64,000 nucleotides of DNA, from contig NZ_CP115843.1 in the NCBI RefSeq assembly GCF_013318015.2, forward strand, positions 568,661 through 632,660. Reading direction: 5' to 3'. Positions 36,532 through 45,765 of the stretch are shown piece by piece (the first letter of the stretch is position 1; every line of letters starts with the position of its first letter). The stretch comes from Agrobacterium tumefaciens. GTDB lineage: Bacteria; Pseudomonadota; Alphaproteobacteria; Rhizobiales; Rhizobiaceae. A program made the translations under genes and the position numbers. The notes under the pieces were generated by a model, which made no database searches, was not told the DNA's origin, and saw only the letters and a program-made list of their open reading frames with translations.

Positions 36532-37233
36532 TCAGCCACCCAGAAACAGGCGACGGATTTCGGGGTCGGCGGCGAGTTCCGGGCCGCCGCCGGTGGCGGC
36601 GTTGCGACCGGTGACGATGACGTAGCCGCGTGTGGATATTTCGAGCGCCTCAAGAGCGTGCTGCTCGACCATCAGCACGGGCAGCCCGGACTGGTTCAGT
36701 TCGATGATAGCCTGAAACAGCTCTTCAGCCGCCTTCGGGGAAAGCCCGGCCGTCGGCTCGTCCAGCAGCAAAAGCTTCGGCTCGGTCATCAGGCCCATTC
36801 CCATTGCCAGCAATTGCCGCTGGCCACCGGACAGTGTACGCGCAAGCGCTTTGCGCTTGTCAGCAAGGATGGGATAACGACCATAGACGCTCTCGCGCCT
36901 TTGCGACATGCCGGAAGGATTACCGAAGCTGGCGATCTCGAGATTTTCCGCCACCGACATGGTACCAAAAACGTTTTTTTCCTGCATCACAAAGGCGAGG
37001 CCGGCTTTCGATCTGCCCAACGCATCTTTTCTGGTCAAATCCGCACCATTCATCAACACGCTGCCGCCTTTCAGCGGAACCAGCCCGGCGATCGCCTTTA
37101 GCAGGGTTGATTTCCCCGCGCCGTTGGGGCCGATGATTGTAACGATCTCGCCCGCATGCACCTCGACCGATGCGCCTTTGAGAATTTCCTCGGCGGCCCC
37201 GTAACCGGCCACCAGGCCTTCTGCCTTCAACAT
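36532..37233 (-). CDS. Liv-type ABC transporter ATPase (LivF family)
   Basis: 233 residues from the ATG at 37233 (GGCGGAAGG upstream); a longer frame lies within livG and was rejected. Walker A GPNGAGKST, Q-loop FVMQEKN, signature LSGGQRQ, Walker B LLLLDEPTAGLSP and switch His in MVEQH are all present. It starts 2 bases after the livG stop. Confidence 0.92.
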   Translation of the reverse strand: MLKAEGLVAGYGAAEEILKGASVEVHAGEIVTIIGPNGAGKSTLLKAIAGLVPLKGGSVLMNGADLTRKDALGRSKAGLAFVMQEKNVFGTMSVAENLEIASFGNPSGMSQRRESVYGRYPILADKRKALARTLSGGQRQLLAMGMGLMTEPKLLLLDEPTAGLSPKAAEELFQAIIELNQSGLPVLMVEQHALEALEISTRGYVIVTGRNAATGGGPELAADPEIRRLFLGG

Positions 37234-37235
37234 CG

Positions 37236-38000
37236 TCAATGCCTTCCGCCCAGATATGCTTCCTGAACCCGCTCGTCGGCGACGACGGTATCGAAACTGC
37301 CCTCGGTCAATTTGCGCCCTTCCGCCATGACGATGACCGGGTCGCAAAGGCTGCCAATCAGCTTCATGTCATGTTCGATGAGGCAGATTGTGACACCCTC
37401 GGCATTGAGGCTGCGCAAGTGATCGGCAATCTCCGCCGTCAACGTCGGGTTGACGCCCGCCATCGGCTCGTCAAGCAGCACGAGCCGGGGCTTCGCCATC
37501 AGCGCACGGCCTATTTCCACCAGTTTTTTCTGCCCGCCCGACAGGGCAGTGACCGGATTGTCCAGAACGTGGGTGAGGCGCAACCGGCGGGCAATCGAGA
37601 TGGCTTCCTCGGCAAGCTGCTCTTCGCGCCGCTTGCCGGCCGCGCTGCCGGTGATGCTGGCAAACAGGCCTTCGCCCGGATGGTCCTGGCCATAAAGCAT
37701 CAGGTGCTGGAAAACGCTGAGTTTGGGAAAACCACGGGCAAGCTGAAAAGTGCGCACCAGGCCCGTCGACACTCTTTCCTGCGGGCTGAGGCGGGTTATG
37801 TCGACGCCCGCAAAGGTCACGGAGCCGCTGTCAGGCATGTAGAGACCGGAAATGCAATTAAAAAACGTCGATTTCCCAGCACCATTCGGCCCGATCAGCC
37901 CGGTAATCGACCCGTCGATCACCTCGATGTCGACGCCGTTCAGAACCCGCACTCCGTAAAAAGCACGCTCGAGATTTTTTACCTGAAGAAGAGGCTTCAT
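37236..38000 (-). CDS. Liv-type ABC transporter ATPase (LivG family)
   Basis: 254 residues. Walker A GPNGAGKST, the LivG-specific RTFQLARGFPKLSVFQHLML segment, signature LSGGQKKLVEIGRALM, Walker B LVLLDEPMAGVNP and switch LIEHDMKLI. Its start overlaps the stop of the tetR gene by 4 bases, so regulator and transporter form a single transcript and the regulator may sense the imported compound. Confidence 0.92.
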   Translation of the reverse strand: MKPLLQVKNLERAFYGVRVLNGVDIEVIDGSITGLIGPNGAGKSTFFNCISGLYMPDSGSVTFAGVDITRLSPQERVSTGLVRTFQLARGFPKLSVFQHLMLYGQDHPGEGLFASITGSAAGKRREEQLAEEAISIARRLRLTHVLDNPVTALSGGQKKLVEIGRALMAKPRLVLLDEPMAGVNPTLTAEIADHLRSLNAEGVTICLIEHDMKLIGSLCDPVIVMAEGRKLTEGSFDTVVADERVQEAYLGGRH

Positions 38001-38656
38001 GGCTGGCGCTCCGCATCATCGGCAAGCGTTGCAAAATAAGCCCTCACCTGTTGTTTCCAGAACGTCAGAAGGTTTTCGTAATAGGTCGGGTCTGCCGGTC
38101 GCAGCACCGTCTGGGCAATCATGCCCCGGATCAGGCACATGGTTGCGTTCATGACGATGCGCACGCTGGCCGGATCGACGTTGCGATAAGTCGCAAGCGC
38201 CGTCCAGATATCGTCCAGCCTGTCATGGAACTCCTGCACGACCGGAATGAGTCCGTTGCGAAAACCGGTATTGTGGCGCGCTTCCGGAAGGTATTCGAGC
38301 GTGACATAGAACAGTCGGTCGAACATCGTCTTCCAGAGATAATCGACGATCTCGTCGGTCGAGCCGCTACCGGACCCGAACGCGTCAGCAAAGTCTGCCA
38401 GCCGCCGATTGACGCTGGTCAGGTCATCGGCCACAGCGCCGATGACAAGGTCTTCCTTGCTGCTAAAATGATGGGTCAGCGCGCCGCGAGACACACCTGC
38501 CCTGCGGGCAATTTCGGGAGTGGACGTCTTGTTGAAACCCGTTTTGTACAGGAGATTAATCGTCGCATCGAAAATGGCCTTGCGCGTATCCTCAGACCGC
38601 TCACTTTGCGTGCGTTTACGCCGAGCCGGCTGCTGCAGCTCCTTCCCAGTTACCAT
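37997..38656 (-). CDS. TetR-family regulator
   Basis: 219 residues. N-terminal HTH: TRKAIFDATINLLYKTGFNK, then TSTPEIARRAGVSRGALTHH (helix 2-turn-helix 3 of TetR proteins). The C-terminal ligand domain is helical and Trp/Phe-rich. As first gene of the liv-amidohydrolase operon it likely represses its own promoter and is released by the transported or hydrolysed compound. An imperfect inverted repeat upstream (38732-38771) is a possible operator. Confidence 0.92.
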   Translation of the reverse strand: MVTGKELQQPARRKRTQSERSEDTRKAIFDATINLLYKTGFNKTSTPEIARRAGVSRGALTHHFSSKEDLVIGAVADDLTSVNRRLADFADAFGSGSGSTDEIVDYLWKTMFDRLFYVTLEYLPEARHNTGFRNGLIPVVQEFHDRLDDIWTALATYRNVDPASVRIVMNATMCLIRGMIAQTVLRPADPTYYENLLTFWKQQVRAYFATLADDAERQP

Positions 38657-39180
38657 CAGTTCCCTCGTGTCGTTCCGACTACTTTTTGTGCATTTGTTTT
38701 TGCTGCCGCATTCCGGGCATAACTCAAATCTGCACTAAACTTACAAACAATCAAGCCTGTTTTTAAAGTGCGCGATTTCTTATTTGAAGGCATTGGGAAT
38801 TGGCGACAGATCGTCGGGTCCTGGTGGGGCTGAAATCCGCGTAGCGTCAGCGTCAGTCCGTTTTGACACCGCAATACAGACTGCCTCGTTGGCAGGGACG
38901 AGGCCTTCTATTTCACGCAGGATCGCAAGGAGTTATGTGGTGTCACGACTGCTCGTTTACATGAAAAGACCTTCGGCTTTTGCCGCATAAGGGAGCGGGA
39001 CGGCCAGGATTTTTCCTTTGGACTTGACGCGCTTTAGATCTGATTTTTTGCGCTCCACGAGCAGATCAAGTTCATTTTAGCTCAATGGCGCGGGACAAAC
39101 ATGCCGGTGCTTGAAACCTAACGCGAGACGTCGACTCGAGTTCGGGCGAGGGTATCCTCCCCGATAGGCGGGTTTCTCTG
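38657..39180. other. Intergenic region with possible tetR operator
   Basis: About 520 bases without a convincing gene. An imperfect inverted repeat lies at 38732-38771 (GCACTAAACTTACAAACA ... TGTTTTTAAAGTGC), 76 bases beyond the tetR start, in A+T-rich DNA suitable for the operon promoter. The right half (38900-39180), beyond the end of the LysR gene, shows nothing recognisable. Confidence 0.4.
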
Positions 39181-40086
39181 CTATGTAACTTTGCCTTGTT
39201 TGGCCAGGAAATCAAGAAGAGCGCGCACTCTGGAAGGCAGCGGGCCACCCTGCCCTATATGAATGGCATGAAACTCCTCCCGGTCCCCAGGATTATACTC
39301 GTCGAGCACCGGCACCAGTCGGCCGGCCCTCAAATCATCGCGCATCGTGAAGTTGGCGAGGCGGGCAATTCCATTTCCAGCGAGTACCAGCTGGCGCAGC
39401 GCCTCGCCGTCATTGGCCTGGACACGGGCGACGACTGGGGCAAAAATCGTCGCGCCTGCCGATATTAACGGCCAGCCATCCATCGAGCGGGTGTAACCAA
39501 GGCCCAGCCTGTCATGCCTTTCAAGCTCCTCGATAGTCCGGGGCAGGCCACGCCGGTCGACATAGGAGGGAGCAGCGACGATCGTCATTGCAGTATCGCC
39601 AAGCCTACGCGCGACGAGGCTCGAACTTTTAAGCGGGCCTGCTCGAACTGCAACGTCCACTCGCTCCTCAAGCAGATCGACGACAAGGTCGCTTTGTACG
39701 ATATCGACGGTAATTTCAGGATATCGCTCCAGGAATTCCGGGAGTATGCCGGCGAGGACATGGGTGGCATAGGAGGCGCTGGTACTCAGGCGGAGGCGGC
39801 CACTGGGCACCTCTCCCGCACTGGCGATCCGCTCGGCATCTTCGATGTCTGCCAGGATACGCGTGGCGCGCTCGAAAAAGACGCAGCCTTCCGAAGTCAA
39901 CTTGAACACGCGCGTCGAGCGATTGATGAGACGGGTACCCAGCCGCGCTTCCAGTCTCGCGACCAGTTTGCTCACCGCCGACGGCGTCATTCCGACGCTG
40001 CGAGCAGCTGACGAGAAGCCACCGCGCTCGACAACCTGCACGAAGACTTCCATTTCTCCGGATCGATTGACTTCCGCTCGAGCCAT
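39181..40086 (-). CDS. LysR-family regulator
   Basis: 301 residues. N-terminal winged HTH (MEVFVQVVERGGFSSAARSV, then GMTPSAVSKLVARLEARLGT, then RLINRSTRVFKLT) and a substrate-binding domain with GRLRLSTSASYATHVL and DVAVRAGPLKSSSLVARRL. This is the DsdC/AaeR-like subgroup that often controls a neighbouring oxidoreductase. It is divergent from the aldo/keto reductase with 121 bases between starts, the standard layout for a LysR regulator and its target. Confidence 0.92.
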   Translation of the reverse strand: MARAEVNRSGEMEVFVQVVERGGFSSAARSVGMTPSAVSKLVARLEARLGTRLINRSTRVFKLTSEGCVFFERATRILADIEDAERIASAGEVPSGRLRLSTSASYATHVLAGILPEFLERYPEITVDIVQSDLVVDLLEERVDVAVRAGPLKSSSLVARRLGDTAMTIVAAPSYVDRRGLPRTIEELERHDRLGLGYTRSMDGWPLISAGATIFAPVVARVQANDGEALRQLVLAGNGIARLANFTMRDDLRAGRLVPVLDEYNPGDREEFHAIHIGQGGPLPSRVRALLDFLAKQGKVT

Positions 40087-40207
40087 CTGGTCCCTGATTT
40101 CACAAATGTTGTTCCCGCCCGCAATCTATATCACGAAAGCCGGATCTCCTATCTCTTCCCCATCAGGTGGCGCAAGTCGCTTCCATTTCTCAAGAAAGGA
40201 AGACCAG

Positions 40208-41263
40208 ATGGAATATCGTTCTCTTGGCCGATCAGGCCTCAAAGTCTCGGTCCTGAGCTTTGGTGCAGGCACGTTTGGAGGGGCAGGTCCCCTTTTCAGT
40301 GCGTGGGGCACGACCGATGTCTCCGAGGCAAGGCGACTTATCGATATCTGCGTTGAAGCAGGCGTTAATCTGTTCGATACCGCAGATGTCTACTCGAACG
40401 GTGCATCGGAGGAGGTGCTGGGTGCAGCGCTGGAAGGTCGTCGCGAGACCGTGCTGATATCGACGAAGACCAGCCTGCCTATGGGAGAAGGGCCGAACGA
40501 TGCGGGTTCCTCCAGGTTTCGCTTGATCAGATCGGTCGAAGACGCACTACGCCGGCTTCGGACGGACTATATAGACATCCTGCAACTTCATGCCTACGAC
40601 GCCCGGACGCCCGTCGAAGAAGTCTTGTCGACCCTTGATACGCTCGTTCGGGCGGGAAAGGTCCGCTACGTCGGCATTTCGAACTTTTCGGGATGGGAAA
40701 TCATGAAGTCGCTGGCGGTTGCCGACGCGTACGGATGGCCTCGCTACATTACCAATCAGGTTTACTATTCCCTTCTCGGCCGAGACTACGAGTGGGATCT
40801 GATGCCACTGGGTATGGATCAAGGCCTTGGAGCACTCGTCTGGAGTCCGCTTGGCTGGGGGCGGCTTACGGGAAAGATTAGGCGCGGCGCTCCCCTGCCG
40901 GAGAGCAGTCGTCTTCACGAAACCGCAAGCTTTGGTCCTCCGGTCGATGAGGAGCATCTCTACCGCGTCGTTGATGCCCTTGAAGACGTCGCAAGACAAC
41001 TCGATAAAACAGTTGCGCAGGTGGCGCTCAACTGGCTTACAGGCCGGCCCACGGTGTCTTCCATTATCATGGGAGCGCGAAACGAAGAGCAGCTCCGGCA
41101 GAACCTCGGAGCGGTCGGTTGGCATCTCACCGATGATCAGGTTGCTCTCCTGGACAATGCGAGCGTCTTGACGCCGCCATATCCGCATTTCCCCTATCAT
41201 CGTCAGGAGGGCTTTGCCCGTCTTAATCCGCCGATGGTAGGTTCCAAGATGCGTGGATGTTGA
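40208..41263 (+). CDS. Aldo/keto reductase
   Basis: 351 residues from the ATG at 40208 (GGAAG upstream); the frame is open for 121 codons more, but those overlap the divergent LysR gene. NADPH-dependent reductase of the AKR superfamily with a TIM barrel: LFDTADVYSNGASEEVLG (D and Y), ISTKTS (K) and LQLHAYD (H) form the catalytic tetrad; VGISNFSGWE and the C-terminal SSIIMGARNEEQLRQNL are cofactor-binding blocks. Family members reduce aldehydes, ketones and sugars. Expression is probably set by the divergent LysR regulator. Confidence 0.92.
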   Translation: MEYRSLGRSGLKVSVLSFGAGTFGGAGPLFSAWGTTDVSEARRLIDICVEAGVNLFDTADVYSNGASEEVLGAALEGRRETVLISTKTSLPMGEGPNDAGSSRFRLIRSVEDALRRLRTDYIDILQLHAYDARTPVEEVLSTLDTLVRAGKVRYVGISNFSGWEIMKSLAVADAYGWPRYITNQVYYSLLGRDYEWDLMPLGMDQGLGALVWSPLGWGRLTGKIRRGAPLPESSRLHETASFGPPVDEEHLYRVVDALEDVARQLDKTVAQVALNWLTGRPTVSSIIMGARNEEQLRQNLGAVGWHLTDDQVALLDNASVLTPPYPHFPYHRQEGFARLNPPMVGSKMRGC

Positions 41264-41362
41264 GCGTAATGTTGCGATTAATGTGGTGGATCCGGCTGCA
41301 AAAGTTATGCAGAAAGACCAACCCACAACAACTGTGAGAATACCAGCGCTATTGGCGCTGCG

Positions 41363-41737
41363 TTACTTTGCCGGCTGAGACCGTACGCTCAGTTTATGTC
41401 CGTCCGGATCACGAAGATAAGCGACGAAGGCCCCGTTCGGTCGCTCATTCGGCGGGCTCTCGATCGATGTGCCGCCGTGCATAACACCGGCGTCGTGCCA
41501 CGCCAGAACATGCTCGCGGCTCAGGGCGGCGATTCCGATTGTCCCGCCATTGGCAACGGTCGCCGCCTTGCCGTCGATCGGTTTCGTGATCATCAGTCGT
41601 CCGCCTTCGTGGACGTAAATCAGTCTGCCTCTCGCATCCATCTCGCCGGGCCTGCCGCCCAATGCAGCGAACGTGGCGTCGTAGAAGTTTCTTGACCGCT
41701 CCAGATCATTACTTCCGATCATGATGTGCGTGAACAT
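41363..41737 (-). CDS. VOC-family (glyoxalase/dioxygenase fold) protein
   Basis: 124 residues from the ATG at 41737, preceded by GGAG; an upstream in-frame extension lacks similarity. The fold is the paired beta-alpha-beta-beta-beta module: FTHIMIGSNDLERSRNFYDA, the central GRLMITKP, and the C-terminal VAYLRDPDGHKLSV with metal Glu/His positions partly kept (His in MFTHIM, His near the C-terminus). Stand-alone VOC proteins include glyoxalases and resistance proteins; the substrate is not predictable. It is convergent with the aldo/keto reductase. Confidence 0.85.
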   Translation of the reverse strand: MFTHIMIGSNDLERSRNFYDATFAALGGRPGEMDARGRLIYVHEGGRLMITKPIDGKAATVANGGTIGIAALSREHVLAWHDAGVMHGGTSIESPPNERPNGAFVAYLRDPDGHKLSVRSQPAK

Positions 41738-41924
41738 GGTCTCATCTCCCGTAAGGCAGCGCGCTGGCAGCAGGGGGCGAGCTCCCCCTGAGCCAGGAAC
41801 TCGTTTGTATGCTTTCACCGTACACCGTCCTGAGGGCCTCGCAAAGCGTGGCGAATTTGATGGAATTATCGTCCCAAGGCTTTCTCAAAGATTGGAAGAA
41901 ATGTATTCAAGAAACGCCAGGCCG

Positions 41925-43373
41925 TCAGCCTTCCACCGCCTGGCCCGTGCGATGCGAAATCCCACATTCATCGATCAGGTCGCGAACACGCTGCGCGACG
42001 AAGATTGCATGCTCGGTAACCTGCGGCAGCCCCATCAGTTCTCCGAAAGTGCCGCGTGCAAGCGGCCCGGCAATAAACAGTGAAGTCGTGCTCTCGCCTG
42101 AAGCCGATACGGGATTAGACTTGGCATCAACCAAGATGCCAAGCCCGGTCGGGCAGGGTTGCAACAGGCCCACCTGCTCAAGTTCTCGAAGCATGGCTTG
42201 GCTTTGAAGAATGCCGCCATGCGCCGGGCCCGTGGTGACGACGATCGCATCGACATCAAGCGTTTCGAGAGACTTGGCGCGCTGGGGTCGCAACGTCACC
42301 CTGTAGCCGGCGTCTATCCGTGTCACGGAAGAAAGCGAGGCAGCCCGGACATCCATTTGGCCGCTCGCGATCGCCTGCTCCACAGCAGCCTCGACTTGCG
42401 GCGCGATGCGAAAGCGATGCACATCCCAGACCGGCCGCAAGTGTCGGGCAACGCGCCGTCTCTCAATGACAGGCAGATTTTCCCATATGTCCCTCCCCTG
42501 CGCCCTCAGCGCATCCACGACGCTATGCCACGTCATGCCCTGTTCATGTGCTTCTCGCAGCGTTTGGCGAACCTTATGGAGCAACTTGCTTGCAGAGGTG
42601 AACGGTTCAGACAGGAAATCGCCGAAAGGCTCCTGCCCGACGGGGCCATGGCCGCGAGACCGCAAGCCCCTGCGAGAGAACGACGTTATCTGGCCGACAT
42701 GGCCCCGTCTCTTGAGCGAGGCAACCACATCGGCGGAGGTCAAGCCATTTCCGACGATGAGAACACGATCTCCAGTCTCGACGGCGTCGATCGCATCGGT
42801 CACGGTGACATCCGCAATCAACTTGTAGTCATCTTTGAAGGGCTGGAGCACCCGAGGCAAAGAAGGTGGTGGATGGCTGACGGCCAGTACGACTATATCC
42901 GCAATGAGCGCTGTACCGTCAGACCCCGCAATCTCATAGCGGTTTCCTTTTTGTAACACCGAGATCGCTTTGGTCCGCCAGTGTCTGATACGGCCGTCAT
43001 CCAAAAACGGTTGAATCCGTGCCGAGACGTATTCGCCGAAGACAGACCGCTTGGGATAAGGCAAGCCATCGTGCCCTATGAGCTCGGCATCGTCACGGGT
43101 AGGAATACCGCCAACATAACGCTCGAAATCATCGGGAATATCCGGAAACAACGTCATTCTTGCAGCGGGAACGTTGACCCGATGCGCCGGATCGGTTGCG
43201 CTATAGGCCAAGCCACGGCCCAACTCCGATCGAGGTTCGATGACGACAACGGATGTATCAGTCGGGTATCCGTTACCCGCTACCAGATGCATTGCCATTG
43301 CCGCGCCGGTGAAGCCACCGCCGACAACTGCCACGGTCAGGCGGGCAGAAGCTATGGGAACAAGAGAATTCAT
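41925..43373 (-). CDS. FAD/NAD(P)-binding oxidoreductase
   Basis: About 482 residues from the ATG at 43373 (GGGGAG 11 bases upstream); a GTG 13 codons earlier lacks a good ribosome site. Dinucleotide loops: VAVVGGGFTGAAMAMHL near the N-terminus (FAD) and VLIVGNGLTSADVVASL in the middle (NADPH). ATDPAHRVNVPAARM is characteristic of the NAD_binding_9 group of flavoproteins found beside monooxygenases and siderophore genes. It lies downstream of the sfn operon on the same strand but beyond a hairpin, so it is probably a separate unit; a role in flavin-dependent oxidation is likely but the substrate is unknown. Confidence 0.88.
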   Translation of the reverse strand: MNSLVPIASARLTVAVVGGGFTGAAMAMHLVAGNGYPTDTSVVVIEPRSELGRGLAYSATDPAHRVNVPAARMTLFPDIPDDFERYVGGIPTRDDAELIGHDGLPYPKRSVFGEYVSARIQPFLDDGRIRHWRTKAISVLQKGNRYEIAGSDGTALIADIVVLAVSHPPPSLPRVLQPFKDDYKLIADVTVTDAIDAVETGDRVLIVGNGLTSADVVASLKRRGHVGQITSFSRRGLRSRGHGPVGQEPFGDFLSEPFTSASKLLHKVRQTLREAHEQGMTWHSVVDALRAQGRDIWENLPVIERRRVARHLRPVWDVHRFRIAPQVEAAVEQAIASGQMDVRAASLSSVTRIDAGYRVTLRPQRAKSLETLDVDAIVVTTGPAHGGILQSQAMLRELEQVGLLQPCPTGLGILVDAKSNPVSASGESTTSLFIAGPLARGTFGELMGLPQVTEHAIFVAQRVRDLIDECGISHRTGQAVEG

Positions 43374-43606
43374 TGCCTCTACGTTCTCCCCAAGGAGATC
43401 TGTGCCCTGCACGATTGGAAGGCCCTAAAAAGCGTTTTCCGCTTCCTGCACATAAGGCTCATCGTAACCACTATTCTATGTTCCCGAGGTTTCCGGCAAA
43501 GCTCCTCGTTACGGGGCGCTTGATTGGAAACGCGCTTGAGGGGCGCCGTCTCATCACGTCACTATATCTCATTACTGCTGGCAGATGTAGCAAGATCAAT
43601 TGCCAA

Positions 43607-43629
43607 CCGGGGCGCCTTGCGCGCCCCGG
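43607..43629 (-). terminator. Hairpin terminator after sfnB
   Basis: CCGGGGCGC (43607-43615) pairs perfectly with GCGCCCCGG (43621-43629) around a 5-base loop, 15 bases beyond the sfnB stop on the minus strand. Only a short T-containing stretch follows, but the stem is strong, so it probably ends the msuE-sfnB transcript. Confidence 0.6.
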
Positions 43630-43643
43630 GCTCCAGAGTTTAC

Positions 43644-44891
43644 TCAGCTCCAGGCGTGAAGTGGCGGCTTCTCGCCATTGAGGAAGTACTTGCCGAGGAT
43701 GGAATATTTCCACCGGACCGGATCGTGCAGCGTGTGGGTACGGGCATTGCGCCAATGGCGATCGAGGTGGTGCTCTGCAAGCGTGGAGCGGGTGCCTGCA
43801 AGTTCGAACAGCTTGTTGGTCGCCGTAATGGCTATCTCTGTCGAGAGAATTTTCGCCTCGGCCGTCACGATCTGTGCTTCGGCGACCGTGTCAGCATTCG
43901 GGTTCCGGATGGCGCGATCGATGGCATAACCGGCTTTTTCAAGCAGCGCCTGGGCCGCATGCAGTCGCAGCGTCAGATCGCCGACAGCCTGGATCGTGTA
44001 GGGGTCATCCCAGGCATGATCTACGCCGCTATCCACCCATGCGCGGCTCTTGGTGCGCACGAAGGAGATGGTTTCATCGATTGCCGCCTGCGCTATACCC
44101 GTATCCACCGCGACCTGGATAATCTGGAAAATCGCACCATCCGCAGTGGGTTCCGCATAACCCTTGTAGCCGGGAACCAGATGGGTTTTCGGCACTTTGA
44201 CATTGTTCAGGATCACCGTACCGGACAGCGTCGTGCGCTGCCCGAAGGATGACCAGTCGTCGATGACGGTCAATCCGGGTGCATCCCGCTCGGCAATTGC
44301 ATACCAGGCGCGGCCTTCATCATCGAGCGCAACGATGGGCACGAGATGGGCGAGAAGTGCGCCGGAGGAGTAGAATTTCTGGCCGTTGACGATCACATGG
44401 TCGCCCGCATCGACGAACTTCGTTTCGAAGTCCGCCGCCCGCTTGGAACCGAATTCGGAGAAGGCATTGCCGAAGCGTGTGCCGCGCAGCACTTCTGCGA
44501 AAAGCAGCGTCTGCTGAGCCTCATCGGAAACCGTGCGGATCGCGGCAACGACGCCGAGATGGTTCTGCGCGATCTGGCCAATCGAGGAATCGGCCGCGGA
44601 GACGATCTCGATCACCTTGGCGAGCGTCGCATAGGAGACTTCAGGACCGCCGAACTTCTTCGGCACGTTGATCGACCAGAGCCCGCTTTGCGAGAAGGCA
44701 TCGAGTTCCTTTACCGGCCAGATGCGATCGCGATCGCGAATGGCTGCGCCGGGGGCAATTTCGGCGGCGAGGTTCTTCGCGACTTCGATCGCTTCGGCAT
44801 CGCTCTTGATGATGTGTGCCGGCTCACTCGGCCGCGGCACGGCGGGAACGCCTTGAGCCGCATCTTTCGTCTTCACGTTGGAAATGGTCAT
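43644..44891 (-). CDS. sfnB: SfnB-type acyl-CoA-dehydrogenase-like flavoprotein (sulfur acquisition)
   Basis: 415 residues with the acyl-CoA dehydrogenase fold: N-terminal helical domain (WSINVPKKFGGPEVSYATLA), FAD-binding middle domain (GQKFYSSGALLAHLVPIVAL; DDWSSFGQRTTLSGTVILNN) and C-terminal helical domain (LFELAGTRSTLAEHHLDRHW). The N-terminal RPSEPAHIIKSDAEAIEVAK and the RNARTHTLHDPV end are those of the SfnB/DszC group, FMN- or FAD-dependent enzymes used to obtain sulfur from sulfones. It is the last gene of the sfn-liv operon, 26 bases after livF. Confidence 0.88.
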   Translation of the reverse strand: MTISNVKTKDAAQGVPAVPRPSEPAHIIKSDAEAIEVAKNLAAEIAPGAAIRDRDRIWPVKELDAFSQSGLWSINVPKKFGGPEVSYATLAKVIEIVSAADSSIGQIAQNHLGVVAAIRTVSDEAQQTLLFAEVLRGTRFGNAFSEFGSKRAADFETKFVDAGDHVIVNGQKFYSSGALLAHLVPIVALDDEGRAWYAIAERDAPGLTVIDDWSSFGQRTTLSGTVILNNVKVPKTHLVPGYKGYAEPTADGAIFQIIQVAVDTGIAQAAIDETISFVRTKSRAWVDSGVDHAWDDPYTIQAVGDLTLRLHAAQALLEKAGYAIDRAIRNPNADTVAEAQIVTAEAKILSTEIAITATNKLFELAGTRSTLAEHHLDRHWRNARTHTLHDPVRWKYSILGKYFLNGEKPPLHAWS

Positions 44892-44917
44892 GCCATGTCT
44901 CCTCTTTCCTTTGATTT

Positions 44918-45694
44918 TCAGTGAATATGCGTGACGAGCACGGCTGGCTTCTGGCCCAGATAGAAGGCTTTCACGTCATCGCGCGCCTTGAGTTCGGCGG
45001 CCGTGCCTGACAGCACGCTCACGCCGTTTTCCAGAATGATGGCCCGGTCGGCATAGGTCAGCGCGACTGCTGAGTTTTGTTCAGCGACCAGGATCGAAAG
45101 CCCTTCTTCGCGATTAAGGCGCTTCAGCGTGCGGAAAATATCCTGCACGATGAGAGGCGCCAGCCCCATTGACGGTTCGTCGAGGACAAGCAGCCGTGGC
45201 CGTGACATCAGTGCCCGGCCGATGGCCGTCATCTGCTGCTCGCCGCCCGAAGTGAGGCCGGAAAGCACCCGGCGCTTTTCCTTAAGTCTTGGGAAATGCG
45301 TGTAAATTTTCTCAAGGTCGGTCGCGATTTCAGTGCGCGTGGCGGATCGGCCAAGGCCGCCGGAGACCAGGTTTTCCTCGACCGTAAGTGTCTTGAAGCA
45401 ATGGCGACCTTCGAGCACCTGCACGAGACCGCGACGGACAAGGCTTGCTGGGGTTTCGCGCGTGACATCACGACCGTCAAACAGGACATGACCGGCGAGC
45501 ACCTGCCCCCGTTCGGCCGGAAGGAGGTTGGAAACCGCCTTCAGCGTCGTCGTCTTGCCAGCGCCGTTCGCACCGAGAACGGCAAGGATCTCCCCCCGTC
45601 CGAGCGAAAAAGTGACCCCATGCAATGCGGTGATGGCATGATTGTAGGTTGCGTGGAGCCCCTCCACGGCAAGCAGCCTGTTCCCCTCGGTCAT
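44918..45694 (-). CDS. Liv-type ABC transporter ATPase (LivF family), sfn operon
   Basis: 258 residues from the ATG at 45694. Walker A GANGAGKTT, Q-loop LVQVLEGRHCFKTLTVEENL, signature SGGEQQMTAIGRALM, Walker B LLVLDEPSMGLAP, switch His replaced by Gln-Asn in LVAEQNSAV (common in LivF). It starts 71 bases after the binding-protein stop and belongs to the sfn operon's own importer. Confidence 0.9.
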   Translation of the reverse strand: MTEGNRLLAVEGLHATYNHAITALHGVTFSLGRGEILAVLGANGAGKTTTLKAVSNLLPAERGQVLAGHVLFDGRDVTRETPASLVRRGLVQVLEGRHCFKTLTVEENLVSGGLGRSATRTEIATDLEKIYTHFPRLKEKRRVLSGLTSGGEQQMTAIGRALMSRPRLLVLDEPSMGLAPLIVQDIFRTLKRLNREEGLSILVAEQNSAVALTYADRAIILENGVSVLSGTAAELKARDDVKAFYLGQKPAVLVTHIH

Positions 45695-45765
45695 CACGAT
45701 CTCCTTGGCGCTTTTCGGGATGTTGTGGCCGGACACGGGGAGACCCTTGCCCGACCACGCGAACA

